Assembly (NCBI RefSeq): GCF_030817475.1
Contig: NZ_JAUSZJ010000002.1
Coordinates: forward strand, 1,293,501 to 1,357,500
DNA length: 64,000 nucleotides
From: Streptomyces sp. V2I9
GTDB lineage: Bacteria; Actinomycetota; Actinomycetes; Streptomycetales; Streptomycetaceae
Direction of reading: 5' to 3'
The notes below the pieces were generated by a model. The model was given only the letters and a program-made list of their open reading frames with translations, had not been told where the DNA came from and made no database searches. This document shows, one piece after another, positions 46,436 through 55,775 of this stretch. The position numbers were made by a program, and so were the translations under genes. Positions within the stretch are counted from its first letter, which is position 1, and the number at the start of each line of letters is the position of its first letter.

Positions 46436-47440
46436 TCAGCTCTTCTCGGCCGCCGCTTCGGTGCTTCCGGCGGTGAGGCCCGTGCCCGGCTCCCCCGCCT
46501 CGTCCTTCGTGAACGGGTCCTTCCTCGCTTCGGCGTCCTGCTCGGCGGCGTCCGTCTCCACGGAACCGTCCTCGCCGGAACCGTCCTTGCCGGAGCCGTC
46601 CTCGTCGGAGGCCTTCGCGGGGGCGGTCCGGTCGGGCTCGACGATCTCCTCACGGCCCGGACGGATCTTCGCGGAGACCACGATGTAGACGACGGCGAGG
46701 ACGAAGACGACGATCGCGGTCCACACGTTCAGGCGGAGGCCCAGGATGTGGTGGGCCTCGTCGACCCGCATGTACTCGATCCAGCCGCGCCCGGCGCAGT
46801 AGGCCGCGACGTACAGCGCGAACGCCCGGCCGTGGCCGAGCCGGAAGCGGCGGTCCGCCCAGATGACGAGCAGCGCCACACCGACGCACCACAGCGACTC
46901 GTAGAGAAAGGTCGGGTGGTACGTCCCGGCGACCCGGTTCGTGCCCTCGCTGATCTCCAGCGCCCAGGGGAGGTCGGTGGGCTTGCCGTACAGCTCCTGG
47001 TTGAACCAGTTGCCCCAGCGGCCGATGGCCTGGGCGATGGCGATGCCCGGGGCCAGCGCGTCGGCCCAGGCCGGCAGCGGGATGCCCCGGCGGCGGCAGG
47101 CGATCCACGCGCCGACCGCGCCGAACGCGATGGCGCCCCAGATGCCGAGGCCGCCCTGCCAGATCTTGAAGGCGTCGACCCAGTTCTCACCGTCGCTGAA
47201 GTACAGCTGGTAGTCGGTGATCACGTGGTAGAGCCGGCCGCCGACGAGGCCGAAGGGAACCGCCCAGACGGCGACGTCGGCCACGGTGCCGGCTTTGCCG
47301 CCCCTGGCGATCCAGCGCTTGTTGCCGAACCAGACGGCGACGAAGACACCGATGATGATGCAGAACGCGTAGCCGCGGAGCGGGATCGGGCCGAGCTCGA
47401 TCACGCCGGTCGACGGACTGGGAATGGAGGCAAGGTTCAT
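46436..47440 (-). CDS. lgt: Prolipoprotein diacylglyceryl transferase
   Basis: 334 residues, a seven-helix membrane enzyme that attaches diacylglycerol to the lipobox cysteine of preprolipoproteins. Visible family features are the region PLRGYAFCIIIGVFVAVWFG, VGGRLYHVITDYQLYF, and the signature IGRWGNWFNQELYG with the essential arginine. The C-terminal 70 residues are an acidic, Ser/Glu-rich cytoplasmic tail (SDEDGSGKDGSGEDGS), common in streptomycetes. Located in the same order (lgt after dsbA-like and trpA) as in other Streptomyces. Confidence 0.96.
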   Translation of the reverse strand: MNLASIPSPSTGVIELGPIPLRGYAFCIIIGVFVAVWFGNKRWIARGGKAGTVADVAVWAVPFGLVGGRLYHVITDYQLYFSDGENWVDAFKIWQGGLGIWGAIAFGAVGAWIACRRRGIPLPAWADALAPGIAIAQAIGRWGNWFNQELYGKPTDLPWALEISEGTNRVAGTYHPTFLYESLWCVGVALLVIWADRRFRLGHGRAFALYVAAYCAGRGWIEYMRVDEAHHILGLRLNVWTAIVVFVLAVVYIVVSAKIRPGREEIVEPDRTAPAKASDEDGSGKDGSGEDGSVETDAAEQDAEARKDPFTKDEAGEPGTGLTAGSTEAAAEKS

Positions 47441-47538
47441 GGCGAGGTCGACGCTACCCTGCCGGGCGGTGGGTACGGCAAGCCACCCGGCAACGTCTGG
47501 GTAACGGGGACCGCGTCACGGACGGGTCCGCGGCCCGG

Positions 47539-48426
47539 TCAGGGCCCGGCGGCCGGGGACGGGGCGGCCGGGTCGGCGGACTCGTCGGCCGTGGCGGCTC
47601 CTCCCGGCGACTCGGCCGGGGCGGCGGTGCCCGGCTTCTTGCCCTTGTTGGCCGCGAGGACCCACTTCTTCAGGGCCGCCGGGGAGATCTGCTCGCCGTC
47701 CTTGGCCGGGAAGACCGACTCCCCGTTGAGCAGCACGGTCGGCGTGCCCTGGAAGCCGCCCTCGCGGAACGCCGTGTCGGACTTCTTCACCCAGCTGTCG
47801 TGGTCGCCGTCCTCCACACAGCTGCGGAACTCCGGCGTGTCGAGCCCCTGGACCTTCCCGGCCAGCTCGATCAGCCGGCTGTTCCTGCCGTACGCGTCGT
47901 CCGGCTCGGGCGGCTGGTTGCTGAAGAGGACGTCGTGGTACGGAGCGAACTTGCCGGCGTCCTGGGCGCAGGCGGCGGCGTTGGCGGCGCGCAGCGAGCC
48001 GGAGCCGCCGAGGTTGCCGTCGATGATCGTGGCGAGGTGGTACTCCACCTTGACCTGGCCGTCGTTCACCAGCTCCGCGACGGCGTCGCGGAGTGCGTTC
48101 TCGAACTGGGCGCAGACGGGGCAGCGGAAGTCCTCCCAGATCGTGAGGGTGGACGGGGCGTCGGCCGCGCCGACCGGCAGGGTCAACGCGTCCTCGCCGG
48201 ACGCGCCCGACGGGGCGATGGCGGGTCCGGACGCGGTGTCCTCGCCCCCGTCCTTGCCCACGTTGGCCGCGATCAGGCCGACCACGGCGGCCAGGCCGAG
48301 CACCCCGACCACCGCCGAGGCGACGATCAGCGTCCGACGGCGCTTCTCGCGCCCCTTCTCCTGCTCGCGCTGCTGGGCCAGGCGCTCACGCGCGCTTCTG
48401 TTTCCCTCTGGGATCTTGTCGCTCAC
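47539..48426 (-). CDS. Membrane-anchored DsbA-like thioredoxin-fold protein
   Basis: 295 residues from GTG 48426. A basic N-terminus (REKRRR) precedes one membrane segment (about 32-53, TLIVASAVVGVLGLAAVVGL), so the domain lies outside the membrane. The thioredoxin fold carries CPVC in WEDFRCPVCAQFENAL and the cis-proline loop GGFQGTPTVLLNG. Two further cysteines (AAACAQ, FRSCVED) may form a structural bridge. It may oxidise disulphides in exported proteins. The tail is Ala/Pro-rich. It follows trpA by 76 bases on the same strand. Confidence 0.93.
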   Translation of the reverse strand: MSDKIPEGNRSARERLAQQREQEKGREKRRRTLIVASAVVGVLGLAAVVGLIAANVGKDGGEDTASGPAIAPSGASGEDALTLPVGAADAPSTLTIWEDFRCPVCAQFENALRDAVAELVNDGQVKVEYHLATIIDGNLGGSGSLRAANAAACAQDAGKFAPYHDVLFSNQPPEPDDAYGRNSRLIELAGKVQGLDTPEFRSCVEDGDHDSWVKKSDTAFREGGFQGTPTVLLNGESVFPAKDGEQISPAALKKWVLAANKGKKPGTAAPAESPGGAATADESADPAAPSPAAGP

Positions 48427-48502
48427 ACCCAGGGGAACGAACCGAGGAGGCGCCTACGCGCCTCCCCGGCCCACAATCCATCCGTTCGGGTGATGCGAGG
48501 GG

Positions 48503-49316
48503 TCAGCGCTTTCGAACGCCCTCGGCCAGTTCACCCGCGAGGGAGCGGACGGCGGCGAGGCCCGCCGCCTCGTCGGGGGCGTCCAGCATGGCCTTGACGA
48601 ACGCCGATCCCACGATCACCCCGTCCGCGAAGCCGGCGACCTCGGCGGCCTGCGCCGCGTCGGAGACGCCGAGGCCGACGCAGACCGGGATGCCGGTGGT
48701 GGCGCGGGTGCGCTCCACCAGGTTCCGGGCCTGGTCGCCGACCGAGGCGCGGGTGCCGGTGACGCCCATCAGGGACGCGGCGTAGACGAAGCCGCTGCCG
48801 GCCGCCGTGATGGTGGCGAGGCGGGCGTCCCGGCTGCTGGGGGCGACGACGAAGACGGTGGCGAGGCCGTGCTTCCCGGCGTGCTCGCGCCACAGCGCGG
48901 ATTCCTGGACCGGCAGGTCGGGCAGGATGCACCCGGCGCCGCCCGCCTCGGCCAGTTCGGCGGTGAACCGCTCGACGCCGTAGCGGTCGATGGGGGTTCC
49001 AGTACGTCATGACCAGGATCGGGACGCCGGTGGCCTCGTACGCCTCACGGACCGTGCGCATCACGTCGGCGATCCGGACGCCGCCGCGCAGGGCGATGTC
49101 GTCGGCGGTCTGGATGACCGGACCGTCGAGGACGGGGTCGCTGTGCGGAAGTCCGACCTCGACGATGTCCGCGCCGCCCGCGACGACGGCCTTGACCGCC
49201 TCGATGCCGCCGTCCACGGTCGGGAAGCCGGCCGGGAGGTAGGCGATGAGCGCCGCCCGGTCCGCCGCCTTCGCACCGGCGAGGGTGGTGTTCAACAGCT
49301 CGATGTTGCCGCTCAC
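48503..49316 (-). pseudogene. trpA: Tryptophan synthase alpha subunit, frameshifted
   Basis: The frame from GTG 49316 encodes a normal TrpA start (YLPAGFPTVDGGIEAVKAVV, GLPHSDPVLDG) up to LVMTYWNP. It then shifts, because a run of five G on the + strand (48992-48996) replaces the four expected. After the run the TrpA sequence resumes in the other frame and reaches its proper end at 48503 (MGVTGTRASVGDQARNLVER, FADGVIVGSAFVKAM). Removing one base restores a 270-residue protein that converts indole-glycerol phosphate to indole. A homopolymer sequencing error is as likely as a true mutation. The start overlaps the trpB stop (GTGA). Confidence 0.92.
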
Positions 49317-50599
49317 TTGGCGTCCCCCTCGATCTCGGCGCGGTCGCCGGCCGCGTCCGCCTCGACGGCGGCGTCGGTGTCGTAGAGCCCGAAGTAGCGG
49401 GCGGCGGTGTCCATGTCCTTGTCACCGCGGCCCGACAGGTTGACCAGGATGAGCCCCTCCGGGCCCAGCTCCTTGCCGAGGTCCAGGGCGCCGGCGAGCG
49501 CGTGGGCGCTCTCGATGGCCGGGATGATGCCCTCGGTGCGGGAGAGCAGGCGCAGCGCCTGCATGGCCGCGTCGTCGGTGACGGCGCGGTATTCGCCGCG
49601 CCCGACGTCCTTGAGGTAGGAGTGCTCCGGGCCGATGCCCGGATAGTCCAGACCGGCCGAGATGGAGTACGGCTCGGTGATCTGGCCCTCGTCGTCCTGG
49701 AGGACGTAGGAGCGCGACCCGTGCAGGATGCCGGGTTCCCCGGCGGTGAGGGTCGCCGCGTGCTCGCCGGTCTCCACCCCGTGCCCGGCGGGTTCGCATC
49801 CGATCAGGCGGACTCCGGCGTCGGGGATGAAGGCGTGGAAGAGGCCGATGGCGTTGGAGCCGCCGCCGACGCAGGCGACCGCCGCGTCCGGGAGGCGGCC
49901 GGTGCGCTCCAGGAGCTGGCGGCGGGCCTCGACGCCGATGACGCGGTGGAAGTCGCGGACCATCGCGGGGAAGGGGTGCGGTCCCGCGACCGTGCCGAAG
50001 AGGTAGTGCGTGCGGTCCACGTTGGCGACCCAGTCGCGGAACGCCTCGTTGATGGCGTCCTTCAGGGTCCGCGAGCCGGACTTCACGGCGACGACCTCGG
50101 CGCCGAGCATCCGCATCCGCGCGACGTTCAGCGCCTGGCGCCGGGTGTCGATCTCGCCCATGTAGATGGTGCAGTCGAGGCCGAAGAGGGCGCAGGCGGT
50201 CGCGGTGGCGACGCCGTGCTGGCCGGCCCCGGTCTCGGCGATGACCCGCGTCTTGCCCATGCGCTTGGTGAGGAGCGCCTGGCCCAGCACGTTGTTGATC
50301 TTGTGCGAGCCGGTGTGGTTCAGGTCCTCGCGCTTGAGGAAGATCCGGGCGCCGCCCGCGTGTTCGGCGAACCGCGGGACCTCGGTCAGCGCGCTGGGGC
50401 GGCCGGTGTAGTTCACCATGAGCTCGTTGAGCTCGGCGGCGAAGGCGGGGTCGGCCTTGGCCTTGTCGTATTCGACGGCGACCTCGTCCACGGCGGCGAC
50501 GAGCGCCTCCGGGATGAACTTGCCGCCGTACGCGCCGAAATAGCCCTCGGCGCTGGGGATCAGACCCTCGGGGTCCGGGATGAAGAAGTCGGACGACAT
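49313..50599 (-). CDS. trpB: Tryptophan synthase beta subunit
   Basis: 428 residues, intact. It joins indole and serine with PLP. The PLP lysine is Lys100 in [15 protein letters not shown]; the indole-channel glutamate is in [13 protein letters not shown]; and [15 protein letters not shown] binds the PLP phosphate. ATG 50599 has AAGGAG upstream. It precedes trpA with a four-base overlap, as usual. Confidence 0.97.
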   Translation of the reverse strand: MSSDFFIPDPEGLIPSAEGYFGAYGGKFIPEALVAAVDEVAVEYDKAKADPAFAAELNELMVNYTGRPSALTEVPRFAEHAGGARIFLKREDLNHTGSHKINNVLGQALLTKRMGKTRVIAETGAGQHGVATATACALFGLDCTIYMGEIDTRRQALNVARMRMLGAEVVAVKSGSRTLKDAINEAFRDWVANVDRTHYLFGTVAGPHPFPAMVRDFHRVIGVEARRQLLERTGRLPDAAVACVGGGSNAIGLFHAFIPDAGVRLIGCEPAGHGVETGEHAATLTAGEPGILHGSRSYVLQDDEGQITEPYSISAGLDYPGIGPEHSYLKDVGRGEYRAVTDDAAMQALRLLSRTEGIIPAIESAHALAGALDLGKELGPEGLILVNLSGRGDKDMDTAARYFGLYDTDAAVEADAAGDRAEIEGDAK

Positions 50600-50743
50600 G
50601 CGGCGTGCTCCTTGGCATGGCAGCGGGTGGGTTCACCGTATGCGCCGGGCAGCGAGCGCCTCCGCGACCGGGGTGCGGTCACGGAGGTGCGGTCGTACGT
50701 ACGGAAGGAGAAGGGGGTGGTGCGGTACGTCGGCCGGGGCTCG

Positions 50744-50956
50744 CTACGGCGCGGACCCCGTGCGCCATCGCATGCCGTTGACCTGGCCGGGCTCGTCCCC
50801 GATGACGTACCGCACGCGTCGGCCGTGCACCCGCCGGGCGGGGGCGCGGCAGCCGCGCGGCCGGCACCCGCGCGCCAGCGGGGCGTGCGGGTCCCGGACC
50901 GGGACCTCGGCACGGCGGAGGCCGGGCCGGGTGCGGTGCGGGGGGCGGTCGGTCAT
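50744..50956 (-). CDS. trpM: Small Arg-rich protein of the trp operon (TrpM-like)
   Basis: 70 residues. It has the segment ARGCRPRGCRAPARRVHGRR followed by VRYVIGDEPGQVNGMRW, which I recall as conserved in the small gene between trpC and trpB (trpX/trpM) of S. coelicolor. ATG 50956 lies 17 bases after the trpC stop. The two spaced cysteines and high Arg content suggest a compact, perhaps metal- or RNA-binding, protein. In S. coelicolor trpM is reported to influence growth and antibiotic output rather than encode a biosynthetic step. Confidence 0.7.
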   Translation of the reverse strand: MTDRPPHRTRPGLRRAEVPVRDPHAPLARGCRPRGCRAPARRVHGRRVRYVIGDEPGQVNGMRWRTGSAP

Positions 50957-50972
50957 GATCGTCGGGCCCCGG

Positions 50973-51782
50973 TCAGCCGCGGCCGTGGCGGAGCGCCGGG
51001 TGGGCGCCCGCGGCGACCAGGTCGGCGACGGCGGCGCGCGGGTCGCGGCCGGTGACCAGGGACTCGCCGACCAGGACGGCGTCGGCGCCGGCGTTGGCGT
51101 ACGCGATCAGGTCGTGCGGGCCCCGGACACCGGACTCGGCGACCTTGACGATGTGGTCGGGGATCTCGGGGGCGACGCGCTCGAAGGTGGAGCGGTCGAC
51201 CTTGAGGTCCTTCAGGTTGCGCGCGTTGACACCGATGATCCTGGCTCCGGCGTCCACGGCGCGCTCCGCCTCCTCCTCGTCGTGCGCCTCGACGAGCGGG
51301 GTGAGCCCGATCGACTCGGCCCGCTCGATCAGGGAGACCAGGGCCTCCTGGTCGAGGGCGGCGACGATCAGCAGGGCGAGGTCGGCGCCGTAGGCGCGGG
51401 CCTCCCACAGCTGGTACGAGGTGACGATGAAGTCCTTGCGCAGGACCGGGATGTCGACCTTGGCACGGACGGCCTCCAGGTCGGCGAGCGAGCCGCCGAA
51501 GCGGCGCTCCTCGGTGAGGACCGAGATGACCGACGCGCCGCCCGCCTCGTAGTCCGCGGCGAGCGCGGCGGGGTCCGCGATGGCGGCCAGGGCCCCCTTG
51601 GACGGGGACGAGCGCTTGACCTCGCAGATGACGGTGACGCCCTCGCCGCGCAGGGCGGCGACTCCGTCCTTGGCCCGGGGGGCGCGGGCGGCGCGCTCCT
51701 TCAGCTCGTCGAGGCTGACGCGCGCCTGCCGCTCCGCGAGGTCGGCGCGTACGCCGTCGATGATCTCGTCGAGCACACTCAC
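50973..51782 (-). CDS. trpC: Indole-3-glycerol phosphate synthase
   Basis: 269 residues from GTG 51782 (GGAAGGGGG upstream), full length, intact. [20 protein letters not shown] opens the barrel. Catalytic features include [14 protein letters not shown] (substrate lysine), [20 protein letters not shown] (general acid lysine) and [19 protein letters not shown] (phosphate binding). It makes the substrate of TrpA by ring closure. It leads the trpC-trpM-trpB-trpA run. Confidence 0.97.
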   Translation of the reverse strand: MSVLDEIIDGVRADLAERQARVSLDELKERAARAPRAKDGVAALRGEGVTVICEVKRSSPSKGALAAIADPAALAADYEAGGASVISVLTEERRFGGSLADLEAVRAKVDIPVLRKDFIVTSYQLWEARAYGADLALLIVAALDQEALVSLIERAESIGLTPLVEAHDEEEAERAVDAGARIIGVNARNLKDLKVDRSTFERVAPEIPDHIVKVAESGVRGPHDLIAYANAGADAVLVGESLVTGRDPRAAVADLVAAGAHPALRHGRG

Positions 51783-51921
51783 GCGAGCGGCCCCCTTCCG
51801 GAACGGTGATGAGGGAACAGGATCAGCCGTACCGATGGTATCCGCAGCAGGGCCCGGGGCCCGCATCCGGCCACACCGCATCCCACTACCCGGGCATGTC
51901 CGGGTGGCCGGCCCGGTCGTT

Positions 51922-52674
51922 TCAGGGGGCCAGCGCCGAGCCGAACGGCAGATTCCGGACGACGGTGAAGACCGCCAGGACCGCGCCCAGAGCCCACAGG
52001 TGGGCGGGGGCCAGGCCGATCCGCAGCGGTCGGCCGCGCCAGGCCCGCACCAGCCAGAGGGCCCAGACGGCGGCGAAGAGGAAGTAGCCGGCGGTGGCGA
52101 TCGCGTTGGCGGAGAACGCCGCGCCGAGGTCGCCGGTGATGAAGGCGTGGGCGCTGCGCAGTCCGCCGCAGCCGGGGCAGAGGACGCCGGTCAGCTTGAG
52201 CAGCGGGCAGACGGGGTAGTGCCCGCCCTCGTTGGGGTCCACGGCGCCGACGTACGCGAAGGCCCCGGCGACCGCGGCGAGGATGCCCGCCGGGACGGCG
52301 AGGCGGCGGAGCCGGGAGGGGTGCGCCGGAGGCTCGGGCCGCCGGGCCCGCGCGAGACCGGGGGCGTACGGGGCGGGAGACGCGGCCCCGGCGGGGTACG
52401 GGCCCCCCGGTGCCGCCGGTGTACCGGGCGCGGCGTGCGGGACGTGCTGATCGGGGGCTGCGTACGGGGTCGGGACCGGAGCCGCGTCCGGGGCCGGGCA
52501 GACCGTCAGCGGCAGGTTCCAGGGGCCGACGCCCTGCGGGGCGGCCTCCGGGCGGGCCGGATCGGGGGCGTGGCCGACGGCGGGGTCGGGCACCGGCTGC
52601 GGGGCGTCCGGCCGCGGGGCGGCGTCGGGGTCCGGCGACTCGGCGGCGGCGGAGGGGGTTGGCGAGGCGTCCAC
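51922..52674 (-). CDS. DUF2752 membrane protein with proline-rich N-terminus
   Basis: 250 residues from GTG 52674. The first 115 are Pro/Ala-rich and probably disordered. The C-terminal half has about three membrane segments and the DUF2752 core: [20 protein letters not shown] followed by [16 protein letters not shown]. The C-P-G-C-G motif may bind metal or form a bridge. Function unknown. This gene lies between trpE and trpC in other Streptomyces too (recalled), so it may be tied to tryptophan metabolism only by location. Confidence 0.87.
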   Translation of the reverse strand: MDASPTPSAAAESPDPDAAPRPDAPQPVPDPAVGHAPDPARPEAAPQGVGPWNLPLTVCPAPDAAPVPTPYAAPDQHVPHAAPGTPAAPGGPYPAGAASPAPYAPGLARARRPEPPAHPSRLRRLAVPAGILAAVAGAFAYVGAVDPNEGGHYPVCPLLKLTGVLCPGCGGLRSAHAFITGDLGAAFSANAIATAGYFLFAAVWALWLVRAWRGRPLRIGLAPAHLWALGAVLAVFTVVRNLPFGSALAP

Positions 52675-52694
52675 CCGCCGATTGTCCCCCGTCG

Positions 52695-52736
52695 ACGCGG
52701 AAAGGCGCAGCCCGGTGGGGCCGCGCCTTTCCGCGT
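52695..52736 (-). terminator. Hairpin between the HGxxPAAW gene and the DUF2752 gene
   Basis: A perfect 14-base stem (ACGCGGAAAGGCGC at 52695-52708, complement at 52723-52736) with a 14-base loop. It may end or attenuate transcription from the trpE side. Confidence 0.75.
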
Positions 52737-52767
52737 GTCGGTCGCCGGGACGGGCCGGCGGCCGGGG

Positions 52768-53019
52768 TCAGTGAGAAGCCTGCGCCCGGCCGGCACGCGC
52801 CCGCGCCTCGACCATCTCGGCCGACTCCTTCGGCATGCCGAGACCGGCGGCCTTCATGGCGAGGCCCACGAGGCCACCGGCGAAGATCACGGCGATACCG
52901 GCCCAGAAGCCGAGCGGGTTGGCCGCGACCATGAAGACGCCTGCGACGCAGAAGCCGATGAACGAGATGATGACACCGGTCCAGGCGGCCGGGGTGTGTC
53001 CGTGGCTCGTGCCCGCCAT
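52768..53019 (-). CDS. HGxxPAAW family small membrane protein
   Basis: 83 residues from ATG 53019, with GAGGAG seven bases upstream. The N-terminal motif HGHTPAAWTGV gives the family its name. Two membrane segments follow (IISFIGFCVAGVFMVAANPL, FWAGIAVIFAGGLVGLAMKA) and a charged tail. It is conserved in actinobacterial trp loci, but no function is known. It lies between the Trp-associated membrane protein and the DUF2752 protein. Confidence 0.87.
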   Translation of the reverse strand: MAGTSHGHTPAAWTGVIISFIGFCVAGVFMVAANPLGFWAGIAVIFAGGLVGLAMKAAGLGMPKESAEMVEARARAGRAQASH

Positions 53020-53132
53020 GAGTTGCTCCTCGTTGGTGTTGCGCCGTGGGTGGCGCTGATACGTGTGGCCGCCGCCCGGGGGACGGCTCGCTCCCATTGT
53101 CCCGTACAGGGCCGCGGGAGGTGAGCCTGGGG

Positions 53133-53792
53133 TCACCCGCGCGTCGGGTCCTCGCCCCGGTCCAGGGCCTTCCACAGGTCCTCGGGGCGGTCCGGGTCGG
53201 GGGCCGTCCGGGGCGTCCTGCCGGGGCGCGGGGTGCCGTCGCGCTCGTACTTCCCGGACATGGCGGGCCAGCGGGCGCCGTGGCGCAGCGCCAGGAGCCC
53301 GGCCAGCAGGATCAGCAGGCCGCCGACGGCCGTGACGTAGGGCCAGCCGGTGTGGCTGAGGGCGCCGATGGTGGCCGCCGTGTCACCGGTGGTTCTGGCG
53401 GCCTCCTCGTCGAGGGCCGAGCTGTCGGACGCGCCGGCCCACGCGCTGACGGCGGCCCCGAGGCCGCTGAGGGCGAGCAGGGCGGCGACGGTCCGGCGGC
53501 CCGCGCCGCGTACGGCGAAGACGGCGACCAGGGCGGCGAGGCCGACGACGGCCAGGGCCGCCGGGACGCCGGTGACGTCCCGGCCGTCGACGGAGAGCGG
53601 GAGGGCTCCACCGCCGGTGGCCGCGTCGCCCTCGGCCCAGGTCTGTCCGGAGGCGAGGAGGACGACGGTCGCGCCGGCCGCGCCGAGGAGCAGGGCGGCC
53701 GCGAGACTGCGGCGGCTCCCCGCCGGGTCGGGGGCGGAGGCGGGGTCGGCGGTTCGGGGCTGGGGTACGGGGACGGCACTCACGCCTTCCAC
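53133..53792 (-). CDS. Trp-operon-associated membrane protein (TIGR02234 type)
   Basis: 219 residues from GTG 53792. Four membrane segments are visible (SLAAALLLGAAGATVVLLAS, VPAALAVVGLAALVAVFAVR, TVAALLALSGLGAAVSAWAG, GWPYVTAVGGLLILLAGLLA). The first extracytoplasmic loop contains SGQTWAEGDA, a recognisable family feature. Its place directly after trpE is the basis of the family name; its role (perhaps transport or assembly) is unproven. It is followed by the HGxxPAAW gene, 113 bases downstream. Confidence 0.88.
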   Translation of the reverse strand: MEGVSAVPVPQPRTADPASAPDPAGSRRSLAAALLLGAAGATVVLLASGQTWAEGDAATGGGALPLSVDGRDVTGVPAALAVVGLAALVAVFAVRGAGRRTVAALLALSGLGAAVSAWAGASDSSALDEEAARTTGDTAATIGALSHTGWPYVTAVGGLLILLAGLLALRHGARWPAMSGKYERDGTPRPGRTPRTAPDPDRPEDLWKALDRGEDPTRG

Positions 53793-53806
53793 TATCCCCT
53801 ACCGGT

Positions 53807-55301
53807 TCAGCGGTCGTGGAGCCGGTTGGCCGTATGGACGGCGCGGAGCACGGCCGCCGCCTTGTTGCGGCACTCGGTGTCCTCGGCGACCGGGTCGGAG
53901 TCGGCGACGACCCCGGCCCCGGCCTGCACGTACGCGGTGCCGTCGCGGAGCAGGGCGGTCCGGATGGCGATGGCGGTGTCGGAGTCCCCGGCGAAAGTCC
54001 AGGTACCCGACGCAGCCCCCGTACAGGCCCCGGCGGCTCGGCTCCAGCTCCTCGATGATCTGCATGGCGCGCGGCTTGGGGGCGCCGGAGAGGGTGCCCG
54101 CGGGGAAGCAGGCGGTGAGCACGTCGAAGGCGGTCCGGTCGTCGGTGACGCGGCCGGTGACGGTGGAGACGATGTGCATCACGTGGGAGTAGCGCTCGAT
54201 CGACATGAAGTCGACGACCTCGACGCTGCCCGGTTCGCAGACCCGCCCCAGGTCGTTGCGGCCGAGGTCGACGAGCATCAGGTGCTCGGCGCGCTCCTTG
54301 GGGTCGGCGAGCAGTTCCTCGGCGAGCGCCTGGTCCTCCTGCGGGGTGGCGCCCCGGTGCCGGGTGCCGGCGATGGGGTGGACCATGGCGCGGCCGTCCT
54401 CGACCTTGACCAGGGCCTCGGGGCTGGAGCCGACGACGTCGAACCCGTCGAAGCGGAAGAGGTACATGTACGGGGACGGGTTGGTGGCCCGCAGCACCCG
54501 GTAGACGTCCAGGGCGCTCGCCGTGCACGGGGTCTCGAACCGCTGGGAGGGGACGACCTGGAACGCCTCCCCGGCCCGGATGCGCTCCTTGATGTCGACG
54601 ACGGCGTCCTGGAAGGCGTCACCGCCCCAGCGTGCGGTGTACGGGGGCAGTTCGGACGGGGGCAGGGTGGCGGGGGCGCTCTCGACCGGGCGGCGCAGGT
54701 CCCGCTCCATCGCGTCCAGGCGGGCGACGGCGTCCGCGTAGGCCTGGTCGGCCCCGGTGTCGAGGTCGTTGTGGTTGATCGCGTTGGCGATCAGCAGGAC
54801 GGTGCCGTTCCGGTGGTCGAGGACGGCGAGGTCCGAGGTGAGGAGCATGGTCAGCTCGGGCAGTCGCAGGTCGTCGCCGCCGTGCTCGCCGATCTTCTCC
54901 AGCCTGCGGACGATGTCGTAGCCGAGGTAGCCGACCATGCCGCCGGTGAACGGCGGCAGGCCCAGGTCGCTCACCAGGTCGCGCGGGGTGTGCAGGGTCT
55001 CGACGGTGGCGCGCAGCGCCTCCAGCGGGTCTCCGTCGGCCGGGACGCCGACGGGCGGGACGCCGATCCAGTGGGCCTCTCCGTCGCGGGCGGTGAGGGT
55101 GGCGGCGCTGCGGACGCCGATGAACGAGTAGCGCGACCAGGTCCGGCCGTTCTCCGCGGACTCCAGGAGGAAGGTGCCGGGGCGTTCGGCGGCGAGCTTG
55201 CGGTACAGCCCGACCGGGGTGTCGCCGTCCGCGAGGAGGCGGCGGCTGACGGGGACGACGCGCCGGTCGACGGCCAGTTTGCGGAAGGTGTCGAGATCCA
55301 T
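53807..55301 (-). pseudogene. trpE: Anthranilate synthase component I, frameshifted near its C-terminus
   Basis: From ATG 55301 the frame reads a normal TrpE ([79 protein letters not shown]) to GGCVGYLDF. There + strand 53994-53996 shows AAA where AA is expected. The last 62 codons then continue in the next frame to the proper TGA at 53807-53809 (end ANRLHDR). As given, the original frame instead runs on as an Arg-rich tail to 53799. The lost segment includes residues of the chorismate-binding active site ([12 protein letters not shown]), so the product should be inactive. Repaired length is 497. Nine bases separate it from hisI. Confidence 0.92.
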
Positions 55302-55310
55302 GGCCGGACC

Positions 55311-55691
55311 TTAGCGGTCGAGGAGGGACAGGACGTCGGAGTCGAAGCACGTGCGGTCGCCGGTGTGGCAGGCCGCGCCGGTCTGGTCGACCTTGACCAG
55401 TACGGTGTCGGCGTCGCAGTCCAGGGCGACGGACTTCACGTGCTGGACGTGGCCGGAGGTGTCCCCCTTGACCCAGTACTCCTGGCGGCTGCGGGACCAG
55501 TAGGTGCAGCGGCCGGTGGTGAGGGTGCGGTGCAGCGCCTCGTCGTCCATCCAGCCGAGCATCAGCACCTCGCCGGTGTCGTACTGCTGCGCGATGGCCG
55601 GGACCAGACCGTCCGCGCCGCGCTTGAGGCGGGCGGCGACGGCCGGGTCGAGGCTGCTGGCGGGCGGCGTGGCGCCGGGCGTGCTCGTCAT
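55311..55691 (-). CDS. hisI: Phosphoribosyl-AMP cyclohydrolase
   Basis: 126 residues, the third step of histidine biosynthesis (opening of the purine ring of phosphoribosyl-AMP). [20 protein letters not shown] and [20 protein letters not shown] are the family core. [15 protein letters not shown] gives the metal aspartates, and the zinc cysteines are in [12 protein letters not shown]. There is no HisE fusion. It is directly upstream of trpE on the same strand, a known linkage in actinomycetes. Confidence 0.97.
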   Translation of the reverse strand: MTSTPGATPPASSLDPAVAARLKRGADGLVPAIAQQYDTGEVLMLGWMDDEALHRTLTTGRCTYWSRSRQEYWVKGDTSGHVQHVKSVALDCDADTVLVKVDQTGAACHTGDRTCFDSDVLSLLDR

Positions 55692-55775
55692 GGGCCCATT
55701 GTGCCGTGGCGGGGAACGCCGCCCGGCCCGGTGTCCACTGGGCGGACGCCGGGTCACGGTCGTACGCTGGCGGAC

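Noticed and set aside
48992..48996. Programmed ribosomal frameshifting in trpA
   Set aside because: TrpA is a single-product enzyme with no known frameshifting. There is no stop codon or stimulatory hairpin arranged as expected, and a one-base indel is simpler.
53046..55775. Long + strand open frame before the TIGR03085-type gene
   Set aside because: It lies opposite trpE and its neighbours and encodes Gly/Val/Asp-rich low-complexity sequence. The real gene starts at ATG 55776, where recognisable protein sequence begins.
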